From positions 45,226-109,225 of the forward strand of contig NZ_FNHB01000012.1 of NCBI RefSeq assembly GCF_900104455.1: DNA of 64,000 nt, written 5' to 3'. Below, one piece after another: positions 55,741 through 64,000 of the stretch. The notes under the pieces are model-generated. The model searched no databases. It was not told the DNA's origin and saw only the letters and a program-made list of their open reading frames with translations. The first letter of the stretch is position 1; each line of letters begins with the position of its first letter. The translations under genes were made by a program, and so were the position numbers. This DNA is from Dendrosporobacter quercicolus. GTDB lineage: Bacteria; Bacillota; Negativicutes; DSM-1736; Dendrosporobacteraceae.

Positions 55741-55833
55741 TCAGCCGGGTGTATCTATGTCCGGCAGGTGCTGCGCCTCCGCTTGCCGGGCAGTAAGCCC
55801 GTGAAATTCATCCTGTAATTTTACGAGTTGCAT
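55741..55833 (-). CDS. Possible small frame or gene remnant
   Basis: A 30-codon frame begins at an ATG and reads VKLQDEFHGLTARQAEAQHL before the stop. The same frame stays open upstream for another 30 codons of protein-like sequence (HVSWQEKFFIYRINE) but without a start or ribosome site. It may be the end of a decayed gene. Confidence 0.25.
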   Translation of the reverse strand: MQLVKLQDEFHGLTARQAEAQHLPDIDTPG

Positions 55834-55913
55834 TTCGTTAATTCTGTAAATAAAAAATTTCTCCTGCCATGAAACATGGATCAGCTTAACCCGGCGGAGG
55901 ATTCAACGAAAAT

Positions 55914-55942
55914 AAAAAGGCAGCTCAGAATAAGAGCTGCCT
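55914..55942 (-). terminator. mdh terminator
   Basis: AGGCAGCTC pairs with GAGCTGCCT and is followed by TTTTTATTTT on the minus strand, 18 bases after the mdh stop. Confidence 0.9.
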
Positions 55943-55960
55943 CAAATGAACCTTATAGGG

Positions 55961-56899
55961 TTAAACCAGTTTCATATCAGACAATATGTTGTTCATACCG
56001 CGCACAGCATCAGCACTTTTGTTAAACAAAGCCTGTTCTTCAGCATTAAGTTTAAAATCGATGATTTTTTCCACGCCATCTTTACCAATGACGACCGGTA
56101 CGCCGATGCAAATATCTTTCTGACCGTACTCGCCTTCAAGGTATACGCAGGAAGTAATTACTTTCTTCTCGTCCCGTACAATGGCTTCGACAACCGTCGC
56201 ACCGGCCGCGCCGGGAGCATACCAAGCCGAGGTACCCAGCAGTTTAGTTAATGTAGCGCCGCCCACCATCGTATCGGCAACCACTTTTTGCAGAGTTTCA
56301 GCTGACAACAATTCGGACACAGGAATGCCGTTATAGGTAGCAAACCGGGTCAGAGGAATCATTGTGGTATCGCCATGACCGCCAATCACCAGGCCTTGAA
56401 CATCTGTCGGAGTAACGCCCAGCGCCTGACTCAGATAATATTTGAAACGATTGCTGTCCAGCATTCCGCCCATGCCGATAATCCGGTTTTTCGCTACGCC
56501 GCTTGCTTTCAGGGCAAGATAGGTCATCGTATCCATCGGGTTGGAGATAATGACAAAAATCGTGTCTGGTGAATATTTCAATATGTTGTCAACAACACTT
56601 TTCACAATGCCGGCATTTGTGCCGATCAGATCTTCACGGCTCATACCAGGCTTGCGGGGAAGGCCTGAAGTAATGACAACGACTGCTGAACCGGCAGTTT
56701 TGCTGTAATCATTTGTGCTGCCAATCACTGTGCTGTCAAAGCCCAGCATATGAGATGTCTGCATCATATCCATTGCCTTGCCTTCGGCGACACCTTCTTT
56801 GATATCCAGCAGTACCACTTCGCTTGCAATTTCCTTTTGTGCAAGCACATTAGCACAAGTTGCGCCTACATTACCAGCACCAACAACAGTAACTTTCAT
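55961..56899 (-). CDS. mdh: Malate dehydrogenase
   Basis: 312 residues of the LDH-like MDH type. VVGAGNVGATCANVLAQ, then SGLPRKPGMSREDLIGTNAG with substrate-binding Arg, ISNPMDTMTY, and GGHGDTTMIPLTRFA with catalytic His. Interconverts malate and oxaloacetate. GGAGGG upstream. Confidence 0.95.
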   Translation of the reverse strand: MKVTVVGAGNVGATCANVLAQKEIASEVVLLDIKEGVAEGKAMDMMQTSHMLGFDSTVIGSTNDYSKTAGSAVVVITSGLPRKPGMSREDLIGTNAGIVKSVVDNILKYSPDTIFVIISNPMDTMTYLALKASGVAKNRIIGMGGMLDSNRFKYYLSQALGVTPTDVQGLVIGGHGDTTMIPLTRFATYNGIPVSELLSAETLQKVVADTMVGGATLTKLLGTSAWYAPGAAGATVVEAIVRDEKKVITSCVYLEGEYGQKDICIGVPVVIGKDGVEKIIDFKLNAEEQALFNKSADAVRGMNNILSDMKLV

Positions 56900-57252
56900 A
56901 ATGATATACCCTCCTTTTATTAAAGAGATGCCCTGGCTTGACCAACTTTATCCAAAAAAAAACAGCCTTTCGCATCTTCTCATCAACAAAACTGGATATT
57001 TAAAAAAGTAATAAAACTAAGATTAATTTAATTAGTTAAATAATTACCCAGACTAGTCCTGTTAACTGTATAAAATACAATAAAATTACCCAATTACTAC
57101 TATAACAAATAGTTGCTTAAAAAGCAATATGAAATGTTCGACTAAGTTCACCCTGCAGATTAAGAACCGTCCTTATGTTATGTATCAAAATCATTTTACT
57201 GGTAATCCTATAAAATGATTTCAATTCAAATTTTGCTAAGGGAGGCCTGTGA
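56900..57252. other. AT-rich intergenic region between mdh and the four-helix-bundle gene
   Basis: Divergent genes share this stretch. I see no gene or stable RNA. Both promoters must lie here; the best -10 candidate is TATAAA just before the rightward gene, with no good -35. Confidence 0.4.
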
Positions 57253-57792
57253 ATGTCTATCGTTGATAAAGTAAATTCCGAAACCCGTCTGGTTTTTAAT
57301 CAATTCTTTGATAAAGAACCGCTTAACTATCTTGAAGCCGCCGGTCTTTACGGGGTTATTGCCCAGGGTCGCTATAATATAGCAGCTTTGGAGGTTATGT
57401 ACAACCATGCCCAGGACAGCAATCTAAAAGAACTTATCAAAGAAGCGATTGACCGCCATACCAAAACCATTATCGGCCAATCGGAACACCTGCTGCAAGA
57501 CAGTGGGGGACACTTGCCGTCACTGTCGTTTAAGCAACGGACGCTGCACAAAACTGATCTTAATATTCCCGATGACGGACGTTTAAGCGATGGCGAAATT
57601 GCCATTACCATCGGCAATATGGCCAAAGCCGCGCAGGTCGCTTTGCTTACCGCCTTACACCAATCCTATCAGCTTGAAGTTGCGTTAATGTACCGAAAAA
57701 TGCTGGACGCCGGGCTGGACTGGGACTATCGGCTGCTGCAACTCATGCTTAACCGCAATTGGCTGCCCCACTTGCATAAAATTGAACACTAA
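57253..57792 (+). CDS. DUF3231-like four-helix protein
   Basis: 179 residues, mostly helical: NSETRLVFNQFFDKEPLNYL, YGVIAQGRYNIAALEVMYNH, AQVALLTALHQSYQLEVALM, RKMLDAGLDWDYRLLQLMLN. It resembles the DUF3231 family with a ferritin-like bundle; conserved Glu/His pairs are not obvious. GGGAGGCC ribosome site. Divergent from mdh and followed by a shared terminator. Confidence 0.65.
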   Translation: MSIVDKVNSETRLVFNQFFDKEPLNYLEAAGLYGVIAQGRYNIAALEVMYNHAQDSNLKELIKEAIDRHTKTIIGQSEHLLQDSGGHLPSLSFKQRTLHKTDLNIPDDGRLSDGEIAITIGNMAKAAQVALLTALHQSYQLEVALMYRKMLDAGLDWDYRLLQLMLNRNWLPHLHKIEH

Positions 57793-57825
57793 AAAAGTGC
57801 GCGCCACTGCTTGCACTTTCTGTAT

Positions 57826-57867
57826 CATACAATAAAACCTCCGGCCATCCGGAGGTTTTATTGTATG
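57826..57867. terminator. Bidirectional terminator
   Basis: A perfect 19-bp stem (CATACAATAAAACCTCCGG with its complement) and a 4-base loop lies between convergent genes. T runs follow on both strands. Confidence 0.92.
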
Positions 57868-57875
57868 ATAGCTAT

Positions 57876-58037
57876 TTACTCAGTTTTTTCAAACTGATCT
57901 TTTCCTACGCCACAGACAGGACAGACCCAGTCTTCGGGAATATCTTCAAACTTAGTACCAGGGGCAATGCCGCTATCCGGATCACCGGCTTCTTCATCAT
58001 AAACATAGCCGCAAACAACACAAGTCCACTTTTCCAT
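57876..58037 (-). CDS. Rubredoxin
   Basis: 53 residues. The two iron-binding CxxC pairs are C6-C9 ([19 protein letters not shown]) and C39-C42 ([16 protein letters not shown]). It carries one electron in anaerobes, often to peroxide- or oxygen-reducing enzymes. Single gene. Confidence 0.97.
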   Translation of the reverse strand: MEKWTCVVCGYVYDEEAGDPDSGIAPGTKFEDIPEDWVCPVCGVGKDQFEKTE

Positions 58038-58197
58038 TACATAATCACTCCCTAATTTTCAATTTACCTGTATATTTTAACACGCATAAATAATCTTATT
58101 CAATACTAATTTTCCATTTTACCATTTTTCCAAATTACCTTATTTATTTGCTTAATCAACTGACTTTACAGCAATAGGCGAACAATCCCCGGCTGTC

Positions 58198-58242
58198 AAA
58201 AAGCTTCGCTTAAGCACTTTGGCCTGCTTAAGCGAAGCTTTT
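58198..58242. terminator. Strong stem-loop, bidirectional
   Basis: AAAAGCTTCGCTTAAGCA pairs with TGCTTAAGCGAAGCTTTT over an 8-base loop. It ends the small unknown gene to its right. Confidence 0.85.
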
Positions 58243-58257
58243 CAACTTACAGCCTGA

Positions 58258-58467
58258 TCAATACTGGTGCACCGGTCTGATCCCAAAGCGTTTGGCAATC
58301 ATTTGCACAGCATCAACGGTAGCTAAATCTATTTCCAAACGCTCTTCAGTTTCAGTATGCCTGAACGTTACCCGGCCTGAACAATTTAAATACTGAATAA
58401 AAAGCTCCGGTACAAAATCCTGATTAATTTCATTCAGCATAATCGAGCTTCCATCTTCTCGAAACAT
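58258..58467 (-). CDS. Small protein of unknown function
   Basis: 69 residues from the ATG with AGGGGA 9 bases upstream. It contains NEINQDFVPELFIQYLNCSG, RVTFRHTETEERLEIDLATV and ends in KRFGIRPVHQY. Soluble; no family recognised. Confidence 0.6.
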   Translation of the reverse strand: MFREDGSSIMLNEINQDFVPELFIQYLNCSGRVTFRHTETEERLEIDLATVDAVQMIAKRFGIRPVHQY

Positions 58468-58655
58468 ATCGCTCACTCCCCTGAATTGTTTTTTGAAATT
58501 TCGGAAAAATCAGGTTATACAGCGCCTGCTCATCATTTACACCGCCTTTCTCCGGTTAAATAAAATTAGCTGGTTGTTATTGCAATCGTGAAATTATGCA
58601 CAATCTAATCATAACCTATCTGAGCAAAAAAAACCAGTTTTATCATTAATTTAAT

Positions 58656-58689
58656 TAAAAAAAGCTAGCCTGTGATGAACAGGCTAGCT
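58656..58689 (-). terminator. TPM-gene terminator
   Basis: AGCTAGCCTG pairs with CAGGCTAGCT, followed by TTTTTTT on the minus strand. Confidence 0.9.
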
Positions 58690-58703
58690 GCATTCTAATC
58701 GCT

Positions 58704-59468
58704 TTACCAGCCGCGGCTGGAGCCGCCGCCGCCGCCGGAACCACCGCCATATCCGCCCCGGCCGCCGCCGCCTCCGCCGCCGCGGGAGCGAAGCAAGGAC
58801 AGCAGCAGCCAGGTAATGCTGCCGCCGAAAAACAGCCAGTCAACGACAAACAACAGCAACACGCCGGCGCCAACCGCCAGCTGCATCCACCAGGGCAAGG
58901 CATCCCACCAGGACTGCTCAGCCGTCGCCTGGGTTTTGGCCGCCGGCTGAGCGGCTGTTCTCAGCTCCAGGTTATATTCCTTGGCTACGACTCCGGCTAC
59001 AGCCAAATAGCCGTTCATTATTCCCTGGTCATAGTTGCCCTGCCTGAAGTAAGACAACATATACTCATCCTGGATTTGACCGGTTCTGGCATCAGGCAGC
59101 GCCCCTTCCAGTCCATAGCCAACCTCAATCCGGGATTTACGGTCCTCTACCGCCACCAACAGCAGCACGCCGTTATTCAGCGTTTTATCGCCAATTCCCC
59201 ATTGGCGCAAAATCGCCAGGGCATAGTCCTCAAGCGGAGTCTCACCTAACGTCTTTACCGTCACCACGACAATCTGCGCTTTGGTTTTGGCCGCCAGCTG
59301 ACTGCCAAGCTCATTGATTCGCTTTTTACTGTCAGCCGATACAACCCCGGCATAATCCTGAATATAAATACTGCTGGTCGGCGCTGAAGGGATACTCGGC
59401 TCAGCCCCCGCGGCCGCGCCAAAAACGAAACACCCGATAAGTACCAGCCAGGCCAGCCATTTTTTCAT
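58704..59468 (-). CDS. TPM-domain protein with Gly-rich tail (YgcG-like)
   Basis: 254 residues. Signal peptide, then a TPM domain (YIQDYAGVVSADSKKRINEL; GIGDKTLNNGVLLLVAVEDR; RIEVGYGLEGALPDARTG), a membrane helix near 210, and an unusual C-terminus almost wholly of Gly, Ser, Arg (GGGGGGRGGYGGGSGGGGGS). Extracytoplasmic; in other bacteria linked to photosystem or membrane-protein repair. Usually next to lemA, as here. Confidence 0.88.
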   Translation of the reverse strand: MKKWLAWLVLIGCFVFGAAAGAEPSIPSAPTSSIYIQDYAGVVSADSKKRINELGSQLAAKTKAQIVVVTVKTLGETPLEDYALAILRQWGIGDKTLNNGVLLLVAVEDRKSRIEVGYGLEGALPDARTGQIQDEYMLSYFRQGNYDQGIMNGYLAVAGVVAKEYNLELRTAAQPAAKTQATAEQSWWDALPWWMQLAVGAGVLLLFVVDWLFFGGSITWLLLSLLRSRGGGGGGGRGGYGGGSGGGGGSSRGW

Positions 59469-59524
59469 ATAAAGCCCCCTTGCACGCTTGCAGTCAAGTT
59501 AATTTCATGAAATGGCCTGCAAAT

Positions 59525-60091
59525 TTAAAACTGAACCTGAGGCGTTTGTTTCGCAGCTTCTTCTACTTTGAAGTATTCCTTAGCGCCAAACCCCAGCATA
59601 CCGGCGTAAAGGCTGGACGGGAAAGAACGAATTTTAGTATTGTACATCTGGACGGCGTCATTATAATCCCTGCGGGCTACCGCCAGACGGTTTTCCGAAC
59701 CGGCCAGTTCATCCTGCAAGGCCCGGAAATTTTGATCAGCCTTTAAATTAGGGTAGTTTTCAGCCACAACCAGCAGACGGCTTAATGCGCCATTTAGTTC
59801 GGAATTAGCTTCCCCTTTGGCTGCCGGTCCCTGGGCGCCGGCCAATTTTGCCCTGGCGTCGGCCACCGCCTGAATGGCTGCCTGTTCGTGAGCGGCATAG
59901 CCTTTAACCGTGGACACAAGATTTGGTATTAAATCGGCCCGCCGCTGCAGCTGATTTTCGACCTGGGCCCATTTACCGTTAATACTTTCATTGAGCGTGA
60001 TCAAATTATTATAACCACTGATCCCCATAACAACGAGCAGCGCCGCGACGACGCCGGCAATAATCCAACCTTTCAAATCAAACACCTCCAA
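59525..60091 (-). CDS. lemA: LemA-family protein
   Basis: 188 residues. An N-terminal membrane helix (WIIAGVVAALLVVMGISGY), then a helical bundle with GKWAQVENQLQRRADLIPNL and YNDAVQMYNTKIRSFPSSLY, the standard LemA motifs. Function unclear. Lies 56 bases upstream of the TPM gene with shared direction. Confidence 0.9.
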   Translation of the reverse strand: MEVFDLKGWIIAGVVAALLVVMGISGYNNLITLNESINGKWAQVENQLQRRADLIPNLVSTVKGYAAHEQAAIQAVADARAKLAGAQGPAAKGEANSELNGALSRLLVVAENYPNLKADQNFRALQDELAGSENRLAVARRDYNDAVQMYNTKIRSFPSSLYAGMLGFGAKEYFKVEEAAKQTPQVQF

Positions 60092-60204
60092 ATATGTATT
60101 GGAAAGCCCGGCTTGCGCCGAAGCCTGAATGGCAGCGGGAGCCGCCGGCTTTTACCTATGCCTGTAACTTTCCGCTCGTCCCAGGATAAGTAAACACCGC
60201 TATT

Positions 60205-60234
60205 ATTATACCATCTTTCGTTTTTTCATGCCAA
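60205..60234 (-). promoter_or_regulatory. Probable lemA promoter
   Basis: Minus strand: TTGGCA, 18 bases, TATAAT, upstream of lemA. Confidence 0.7.
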
Positions 60235-60270
60235 TCCAGTACCTTGACCGGGTTAGATTGAGAGGCAAGG

Positions 60271-62067
60271 TTAGGGCCGGCGGCGGAAAAATTCATACAC
60301 CGCCTGCGCTGCCGGTAAATTCATGCCCGGCACCGCCGCCAGTTCCTCGGCTGAGGCCTCTTTCATTTTACTCAAACTGCCGAAGGCTTCCCATAATGCT
60401 TTGCGGCGTTTGGCGCCGATACCGCTGACATGATCAAGCACCGACACCAGATTACGCTTAGCCCGCAGCTTACGGTGATAAGTAATGGCAAACCGGTGCG
60501 CTTCATCCCGAATCCGCTGAATAAGGTACAGAGCCTGTGAATGGCGCGGCAAAATCAGCGGCTCGCCGGAGCCTTCCCGGAAGATATGCTCAAACTCTTT
60601 TGCCAGGCCGATGACCGGAATCTCATGCAGACCAACGCCGCGAATAACTTCCAGAGCCGAGCTGAGCTGTCCTTTGCCGCCGTCAATAATGATCAGATCA
60701 GGCAATGGCTCGGCTGCCTCGCGGTACCGGCGGTGCACCACCTCCTGCATCGACTTGAAATCATCGGGTTTACCTTCCACTGTTCTCAGCTTAAACCGCC
60801 GGTAGTCGGATTTTTTTGGCAGGCCGCCTTCAAATACCACCATGGAGGCCACAGTCTCCGAGCCTTGAATATGGGATATGTCAAAGCATTCCATCCGTTC
60901 CGGCGGCTGAAGCAGTCCGAGGTACTGTCCCAGTTCCCTGACCGCGCCTTCGGTCTGTTCATTGCGGGACTGGATCTTGCCGGCCTGCTCTTCCAGTACA
61001 ATCGCCGCATTGTCGGTCGCCATATGGACAATATCTTTTTTTGTCCCGCGTTTAGGCGTTTCAACTGCCACCCGGCTGCCTTTACTGCCGGTTAACCAGT
61101 CCGCCAGCAGCTGCTGTTCGGCTAAATCCAGCGGCAACAATATTTCGCGGGGGATAAAAGCCGCCTGGTTGTAATATTGTTTGATAAATGCCGTAAGCAT
61201 AGCCTCATCGGTTTCATCCTCGCCGCCGGATAATAAAAAGTGATCCCGGCCTACCATTTTACCGCTGCGAATGAAAAACACCTGCACGCAATTGCCCAGT
61301 GCGGTGCGGGCTAAGCCAATGGCATCCTGGTCGCCTGAGCCGGTGACAATGTTTTGCTTTTCCGTAATCTTTTCCACAGCAGTCAGTTGATCCCTAAGTT
61401 TGGCTGCCAGCTCAAACTGCAGCTGTCCGGCAGCCTGGTCCATCCGCTGGCGCAAATTCCGCGCCAGGGCGTCACTTCGCCCTTCCAGAAACAGACACAC
61501 CGCTTTGATCATTGCCTGATATTCTTCTACCTTAACCTGACCGGAGCAAGGAGCCAGGCACCGCTTGATATGATATTCCAGACAGGGGCGCTGCGCATCA
61601 AGCTTCCGGCAGCTGCGCAGCGGGAATAATTTTTTCAGCAGCCGGAGCGTCTCATGGACTGCGCCGGCGCTGGTATAAGGACCAAAATAACGCGCCCCGT
61701 CCTTTAACACTTTGCGGGTGGCAAACACTCTGGGATAATCTTCACTGGTTACTTTTATATAAGGATAACTTTTGTCATCCCGTAAACTTATGTTATATTT
61801 GGGGTGATGCTTTTTGATAAGATTGCATTCTAAAATTAAAGCCTCAATTTCAGATGCCGTAACAATATATTCCAAATCAATAATCCTGGCAACCAGCGCC
61901 TGAACCTTTGGCGAAAGATTCCGGCTTGATTGAAAGTAAGACCGGACCCGGTTTCTCAGGTTAATGGCTTTACCAACATAGATAATCCGCCCCTGTGCAT
62001 CTTTCATCAGGTACACGCCGGGCTTATCGGGCAGCAGCTGCAGCTTTTCCTGTAACTCGTCTGTCAT
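60271..62067 (-). CDS. uvrC: UvrABC system protein C
   Basis: 598 residues from the ATG with GGAGG upstream. GIY-YIG nuclease domain at the start (KPGVYLMKDAQGRIIYVGKA), UVR motif near 205 (QLQFELAAKLRDQLTAVEKI), the second nuclease domain (CFDISHIQGSETVASMVVFE), and helix-hairpin-helix motifs at the end (VSGIGAKRRKALWEAFGSLS). Incises damaged DNA on both sides of a lesion. Confidence 0.96.
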   Translation of the reverse strand: MTDELQEKLQLLPDKPGVYLMKDAQGRIIYVGKAINLRNRVRSYFQSSRNLSPKVQALVARIIDLEYIVTASEIEALILECNLIKKHHPKYNISLRDDKSYPYIKVTSEDYPRVFATRKVLKDGARYFGPYTSAGAVHETLRLLKKLFPLRSCRKLDAQRPCLEYHIKRCLAPCSGQVKVEEYQAMIKAVCLFLEGRSDALARNLRQRMDQAAGQLQFELAAKLRDQLTAVEKITEKQNIVTGSGDQDAIGLARTALGNCVQVFFIRSGKMVGRDHFLLSGGEDETDEAMLTAFIKQYYNQAAFIPREILLPLDLAEQQLLADWLTGSKGSRVAVETPKRGTKKDIVHMATDNAAIVLEEQAGKIQSRNEQTEGAVRELGQYLGLLQPPERMECFDISHIQGSETVASMVVFEGGLPKKSDYRRFKLRTVEGKPDDFKSMQEVVHRRYREAAEPLPDLIIIDGGKGQLSSALEVIRGVGLHEIPVIGLAKEFEHIFREGSGEPLILPRHSQALYLIQRIRDEAHRFAITYHRKLRAKRNLVSVLDHVSGIGAKRRKALWEAFGSLSKMKEASAEELAAVPGMNLPAAQAVYEFFRRRP

Positions 62068-62288
62068 GCCAAGCCTCCGTTTCTTTAATGCTATTGATAA
62101 ATCCGACAAAGAATGTTATAATAATCACACATTATTCAAAGCCTAATTGCACAATAAATCGCTGCTTTCAGTTGGATTTAAACCAGCTGAATTTTTGTTA
62201 CCCAGGTTAAAGCTGCCCCGGTTTTACCGTAATATAACGGAATACTTCCGCAAACGGGCGGCGCCTGTGTATACTTTAACAAAAGGCA

Positions 62289-62317
62289 TTGTCTAATGTA
62301 CAATCCTGTAATATAAT
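62289..62317 (+). promoter_or_regulatory. accC promoter
   Basis: TTGTCT, 17 bases, TATAAT, then about 70 bases to the ATG. Confidence 0.75.
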
Positions 62318-62387
62318 GTACCTCGTTAGAATCTAATTGTATAGTTATTTTTCTACAAAAACAATTGTAAATGGGAGGTCTACACCG

Positions 62388-63782
62388 ATGTTCAAAAGAC
62401 TCCTTATCGCTAATCGAGGCGAAATTGCTGTCCGAATCATCCGGGCCTGCCAGGAACTGGGGATTGAAACTGTTGCTGTCTATTCTGATGTTGACGAGCA
62501 TGCCCTGCATGTACAGTTAGCGGATTATGCCTATCATATTGGGCCGGCGGACGCAGCACAAAGCTACTTAAATATGGAAGCAATCCTTGCAGCAGCCACA
62601 GCTACCAAAGCTGAGGCCATTCATCCTGGCTACGGCTTTCTGTCGGAAAACGCTGACTTTGCCGATCTGGTAACTAATTCAGGCTTCATCTGGGTAGGTC
62701 CCCGGTCTGAAACCATTCGTAAAGTAGGCAACAAAGATGCAGCCCGCGCGGCCATGAAAGCTGCCGGCTTGCCAATGACCAAAGGGACAAATCCGATTAA
62801 AAACAATGAAGAAGCTTACCAGTTCGCCGAAGAGCTTGGCTATCCGGTCATTTTAAAGCCGGTTTCCGGCGGGGGCGGCAAATCAATGTTTGTCATCAAT
62901 ACCAGACAGGATTTGGAAACCGCCCTGCACAAGGTCGATGTTACCAAAGCCGCATTTTACTTCGAAAATTATATTTCCCAGTCCCGTCATATTGAAGTTC
63001 AGATTATGGCTGATAATTTTGGCAATATTTTGCACCTTGGCGAACGGGAATGTTCACTGCAGCGCCGTAATCAGAAAATCCTGGAGGAAGCGCCATCCAG
63101 CGCTTTGACTTCGGAAATGCGGCACAAAGTTGGCGCTCTGGCCATCCGGGCCGCCAAAAGCGTTCATTATACGAATGTAGGCACTGTTGAATTTTTAATG
63201 GATGTAAAAAGCGGTAAATTTTACTTTATGGAAATTAATCCCCGCATTCAGGTTGAACATGCAATTACCGAAACAATCACCGGAATTGATCTTGTTCGCC
63301 GGCAAATTAGGATTGCCGCCGGTGAGCCGCTCAATAAACGTCAGGAGGATATTCAGTATCTCGGCCATGCCATTGAGTGCCGGATTAATGCTGAAGATCC
63401 GGAAAATCATTTCCTGCCGGCGCCGGGTCAAATAGAATTTTATCACGAACCCGGTGGTCCCCGGGTCCGCATTGACAGCGGCGTTTGCGCCGGTTTAGCC
63501 GTTGAGCCGTATTACGACTCCATGATTGCCAAGGTCATTGCCCATGGCCGGACCCGTGGCGATGCAATTAAGATCATGATACGCGCACTGAATGAATTCA
63601 GAATTACCGGCATTAAAACCACCATTCCGTTTCACCAAAGGGTGCTGTCTAATCCGCACTTCTGTACCGGTGACATTGATACGCAGTTTGTCTATAAACA
63701 CATGTCAAGCTGTGAGCCGGTCAAGCCGAAAAAACTTAATCCGCGCGCTGCCGACACTTCACTGGTAAACAGCGCCTGGTAG
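62388..63782 (+). CDS. accC: Biotin carboxylase (acetyl-CoA carboxylase subunit)
   Basis: 464 residues from the ATG with GGGAGGT upstream. LIANRGEIAVRIIRACQELG, the ATP-grasp KPVSGGGGKSMFVINT, HIEVQIMADNFGNILHLGER, MEINPRIQVEHAITE, and a GHAIECRINAEDPENHFLPA. Carboxylates biotin for fatty acid synthesis or another acyl-CoA carboxylase. No accB is seen beside it. Confidence 0.94.
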   Translation: MFKRLLIANRGEIAVRIIRACQELGIETVAVYSDVDEHALHVQLADYAYHIGPADAAQSYLNMEAILAAATATKAEAIHPGYGFLSENADFADLVTNSGFIWVGPRSETIRKVGNKDAARAAMKAAGLPMTKGTNPIKNNEEAYQFAEELGYPVILKPVSGGGGKSMFVINTRQDLETALHKVDVTKAAFYFENYISQSRHIEVQIMADNFGNILHLGERECSLQRRNQKILEEAPSSALTSEMRHKVGALAIRAAKSVHYTNVGTVEFLMDVKSGKFYFMEINPRIQVEHAITETITGIDLVRRQIRIAAGEPLNKRQEDIQYLGHAIECRINAEDPENHFLPAPGQIEFYHEPGGPRVRIDSGVCAGLAVEPYYDSMIAKVIAHGRTRGDAIKIMIRALNEFRITGIKTTIPFHQRVLSNPHFCTGDIDTQFVYKHMSSCEPVKPKKLNPRAADTSLVNSAW

Positions 63783-63787
63783 ATTTA

Positions 63788-63821
63788 AACAGACTTCCTC
63801 TCACGGAAGTCTGTTTTTTTG
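63788..63821 (+). terminator. accC terminator
   Basis: AACAGACTTCC pairs with GGAAGTCTGTT, followed by TTTTTT, just after the accC stop. Confidence 0.92.
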
Positions 63822-63846
63822 CGTAAAACCGGTGGGGGAAATATTT

Positions 63847-63942
63847 TTAACCACAGAGTACACAGAGGTCACGGAGGGTTCACCAAAGCATTAGGGTAAT
63901 ATTTTTGTTCCACTCTGTGTACTCCGTGTCCTCTGTGGTTAA
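63847..63942. repeat. Palindromic element (copy C)
   Basis: 96 bases. Outer arms TTAACCACAGAG and CTCTGTGGTTAA are perfect; inner TACACAGAGG and its partner ACTCTGTGTACTCC match partly. The arm pattern (ACC.C.GAGTAC.CAGAGG) is homologous to copies A and B. Confidence 0.7.
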
Positions 63943-63946
63943 CACA

Positions 63947-64000
63947 TCACTCCGCGACTGTCCGGCAGGCGGCCGCATTCATGGCGGCGGCTTCCGCCAG
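63947..64000 (-). CDS. C-terminal end of an unidentified gene
   Basis: A frame entering from the right ends with LAEAAAMNAAACRTVAE and a TGA. Too short to identify. Confidence 0.3.
   Translation of the reverse strand: MAEAAAMNAAACRTVAE

Overview
The window looks like chromosome from a diderm, anaerobic firmicute, most likely Negativicutes of the Sporomusaceae type (Sporomusa/Pelosinus-like). This is inferred from gene content and protein style, not from an rRNA gene, and none is present. Supporting content: a CggR-led glycolytic operon, WhiA-YvcK-RapZ, an SCIFF peptide with its radical-SAM maturase, a membrane pyrophosphatase, anaerobic glpABC, rubredoxin, and secG / rnr / smpB / ssrA in the usual Firmicutes order.

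Left part (1 to about 21.6 kb) is accessory DNA. Its core, about 3.7-20.6 kb, is a contractile phage-tail locus: repressor plus ImmA-type protease, a candidate late regulator, tail terminator, sheath, tube, tail assembly chaperone with a canonical -1 frameshift site, tape measure, XkdP/Q/R/S/T/U-type baseplate proteins, two repeat-rich fibres, a fibre-assembly-like protein, holin and amidase. No portal, capsid, terminase, replication gene or intact integrase is seen. The best reading is an R-type tailocin (PBSX/diffocin-like), or a prophage that has lost its head module. It lies against the 3' end of ssrA (tmRNA), a classic integration site. Its left flank (1-5.7 kb) is a scrap-heap of phage and cell-surface genes: a SPRY protein, a membrane protein, two broken GT8 glycosyltransferase copies, a polysaccharide pyruvyl transferase, recombination scars and short repeats.

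Right part (21.8-64 kb) is ordinary chromosome, mostly minus strand. It holds trans-translation and RNA decay (ssrA, smpB, rnr), small enzymes and membrane proteins, hppA, secG, glpABC, the operon cggR-gap-pgk-tpiA-gpmI-eno with a recognisable CggR operator, a GDPD phosphodiesterase, an MgtC-like protein, the SCIFF RiPP pair, whiA-yvcK-rapZ, a PHP phosphoesterase, glycerate kinase, a HAD phosphatase, a DNA-repair alkyltransferase, an FMN-dependent hydroxyacid oxidase-like protein, malate dehydrogenase, rubredoxin, TPM/LemA proteins, uvrC and accC.

Several intergenic gaps hold large palindromic elements of one apparent family (about 96-120 bp, arms resembling AACCGCGAAGTACGCAAAGG) and at least one REP-like hairpin. 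Many genes end in clear stem-loop terminators.
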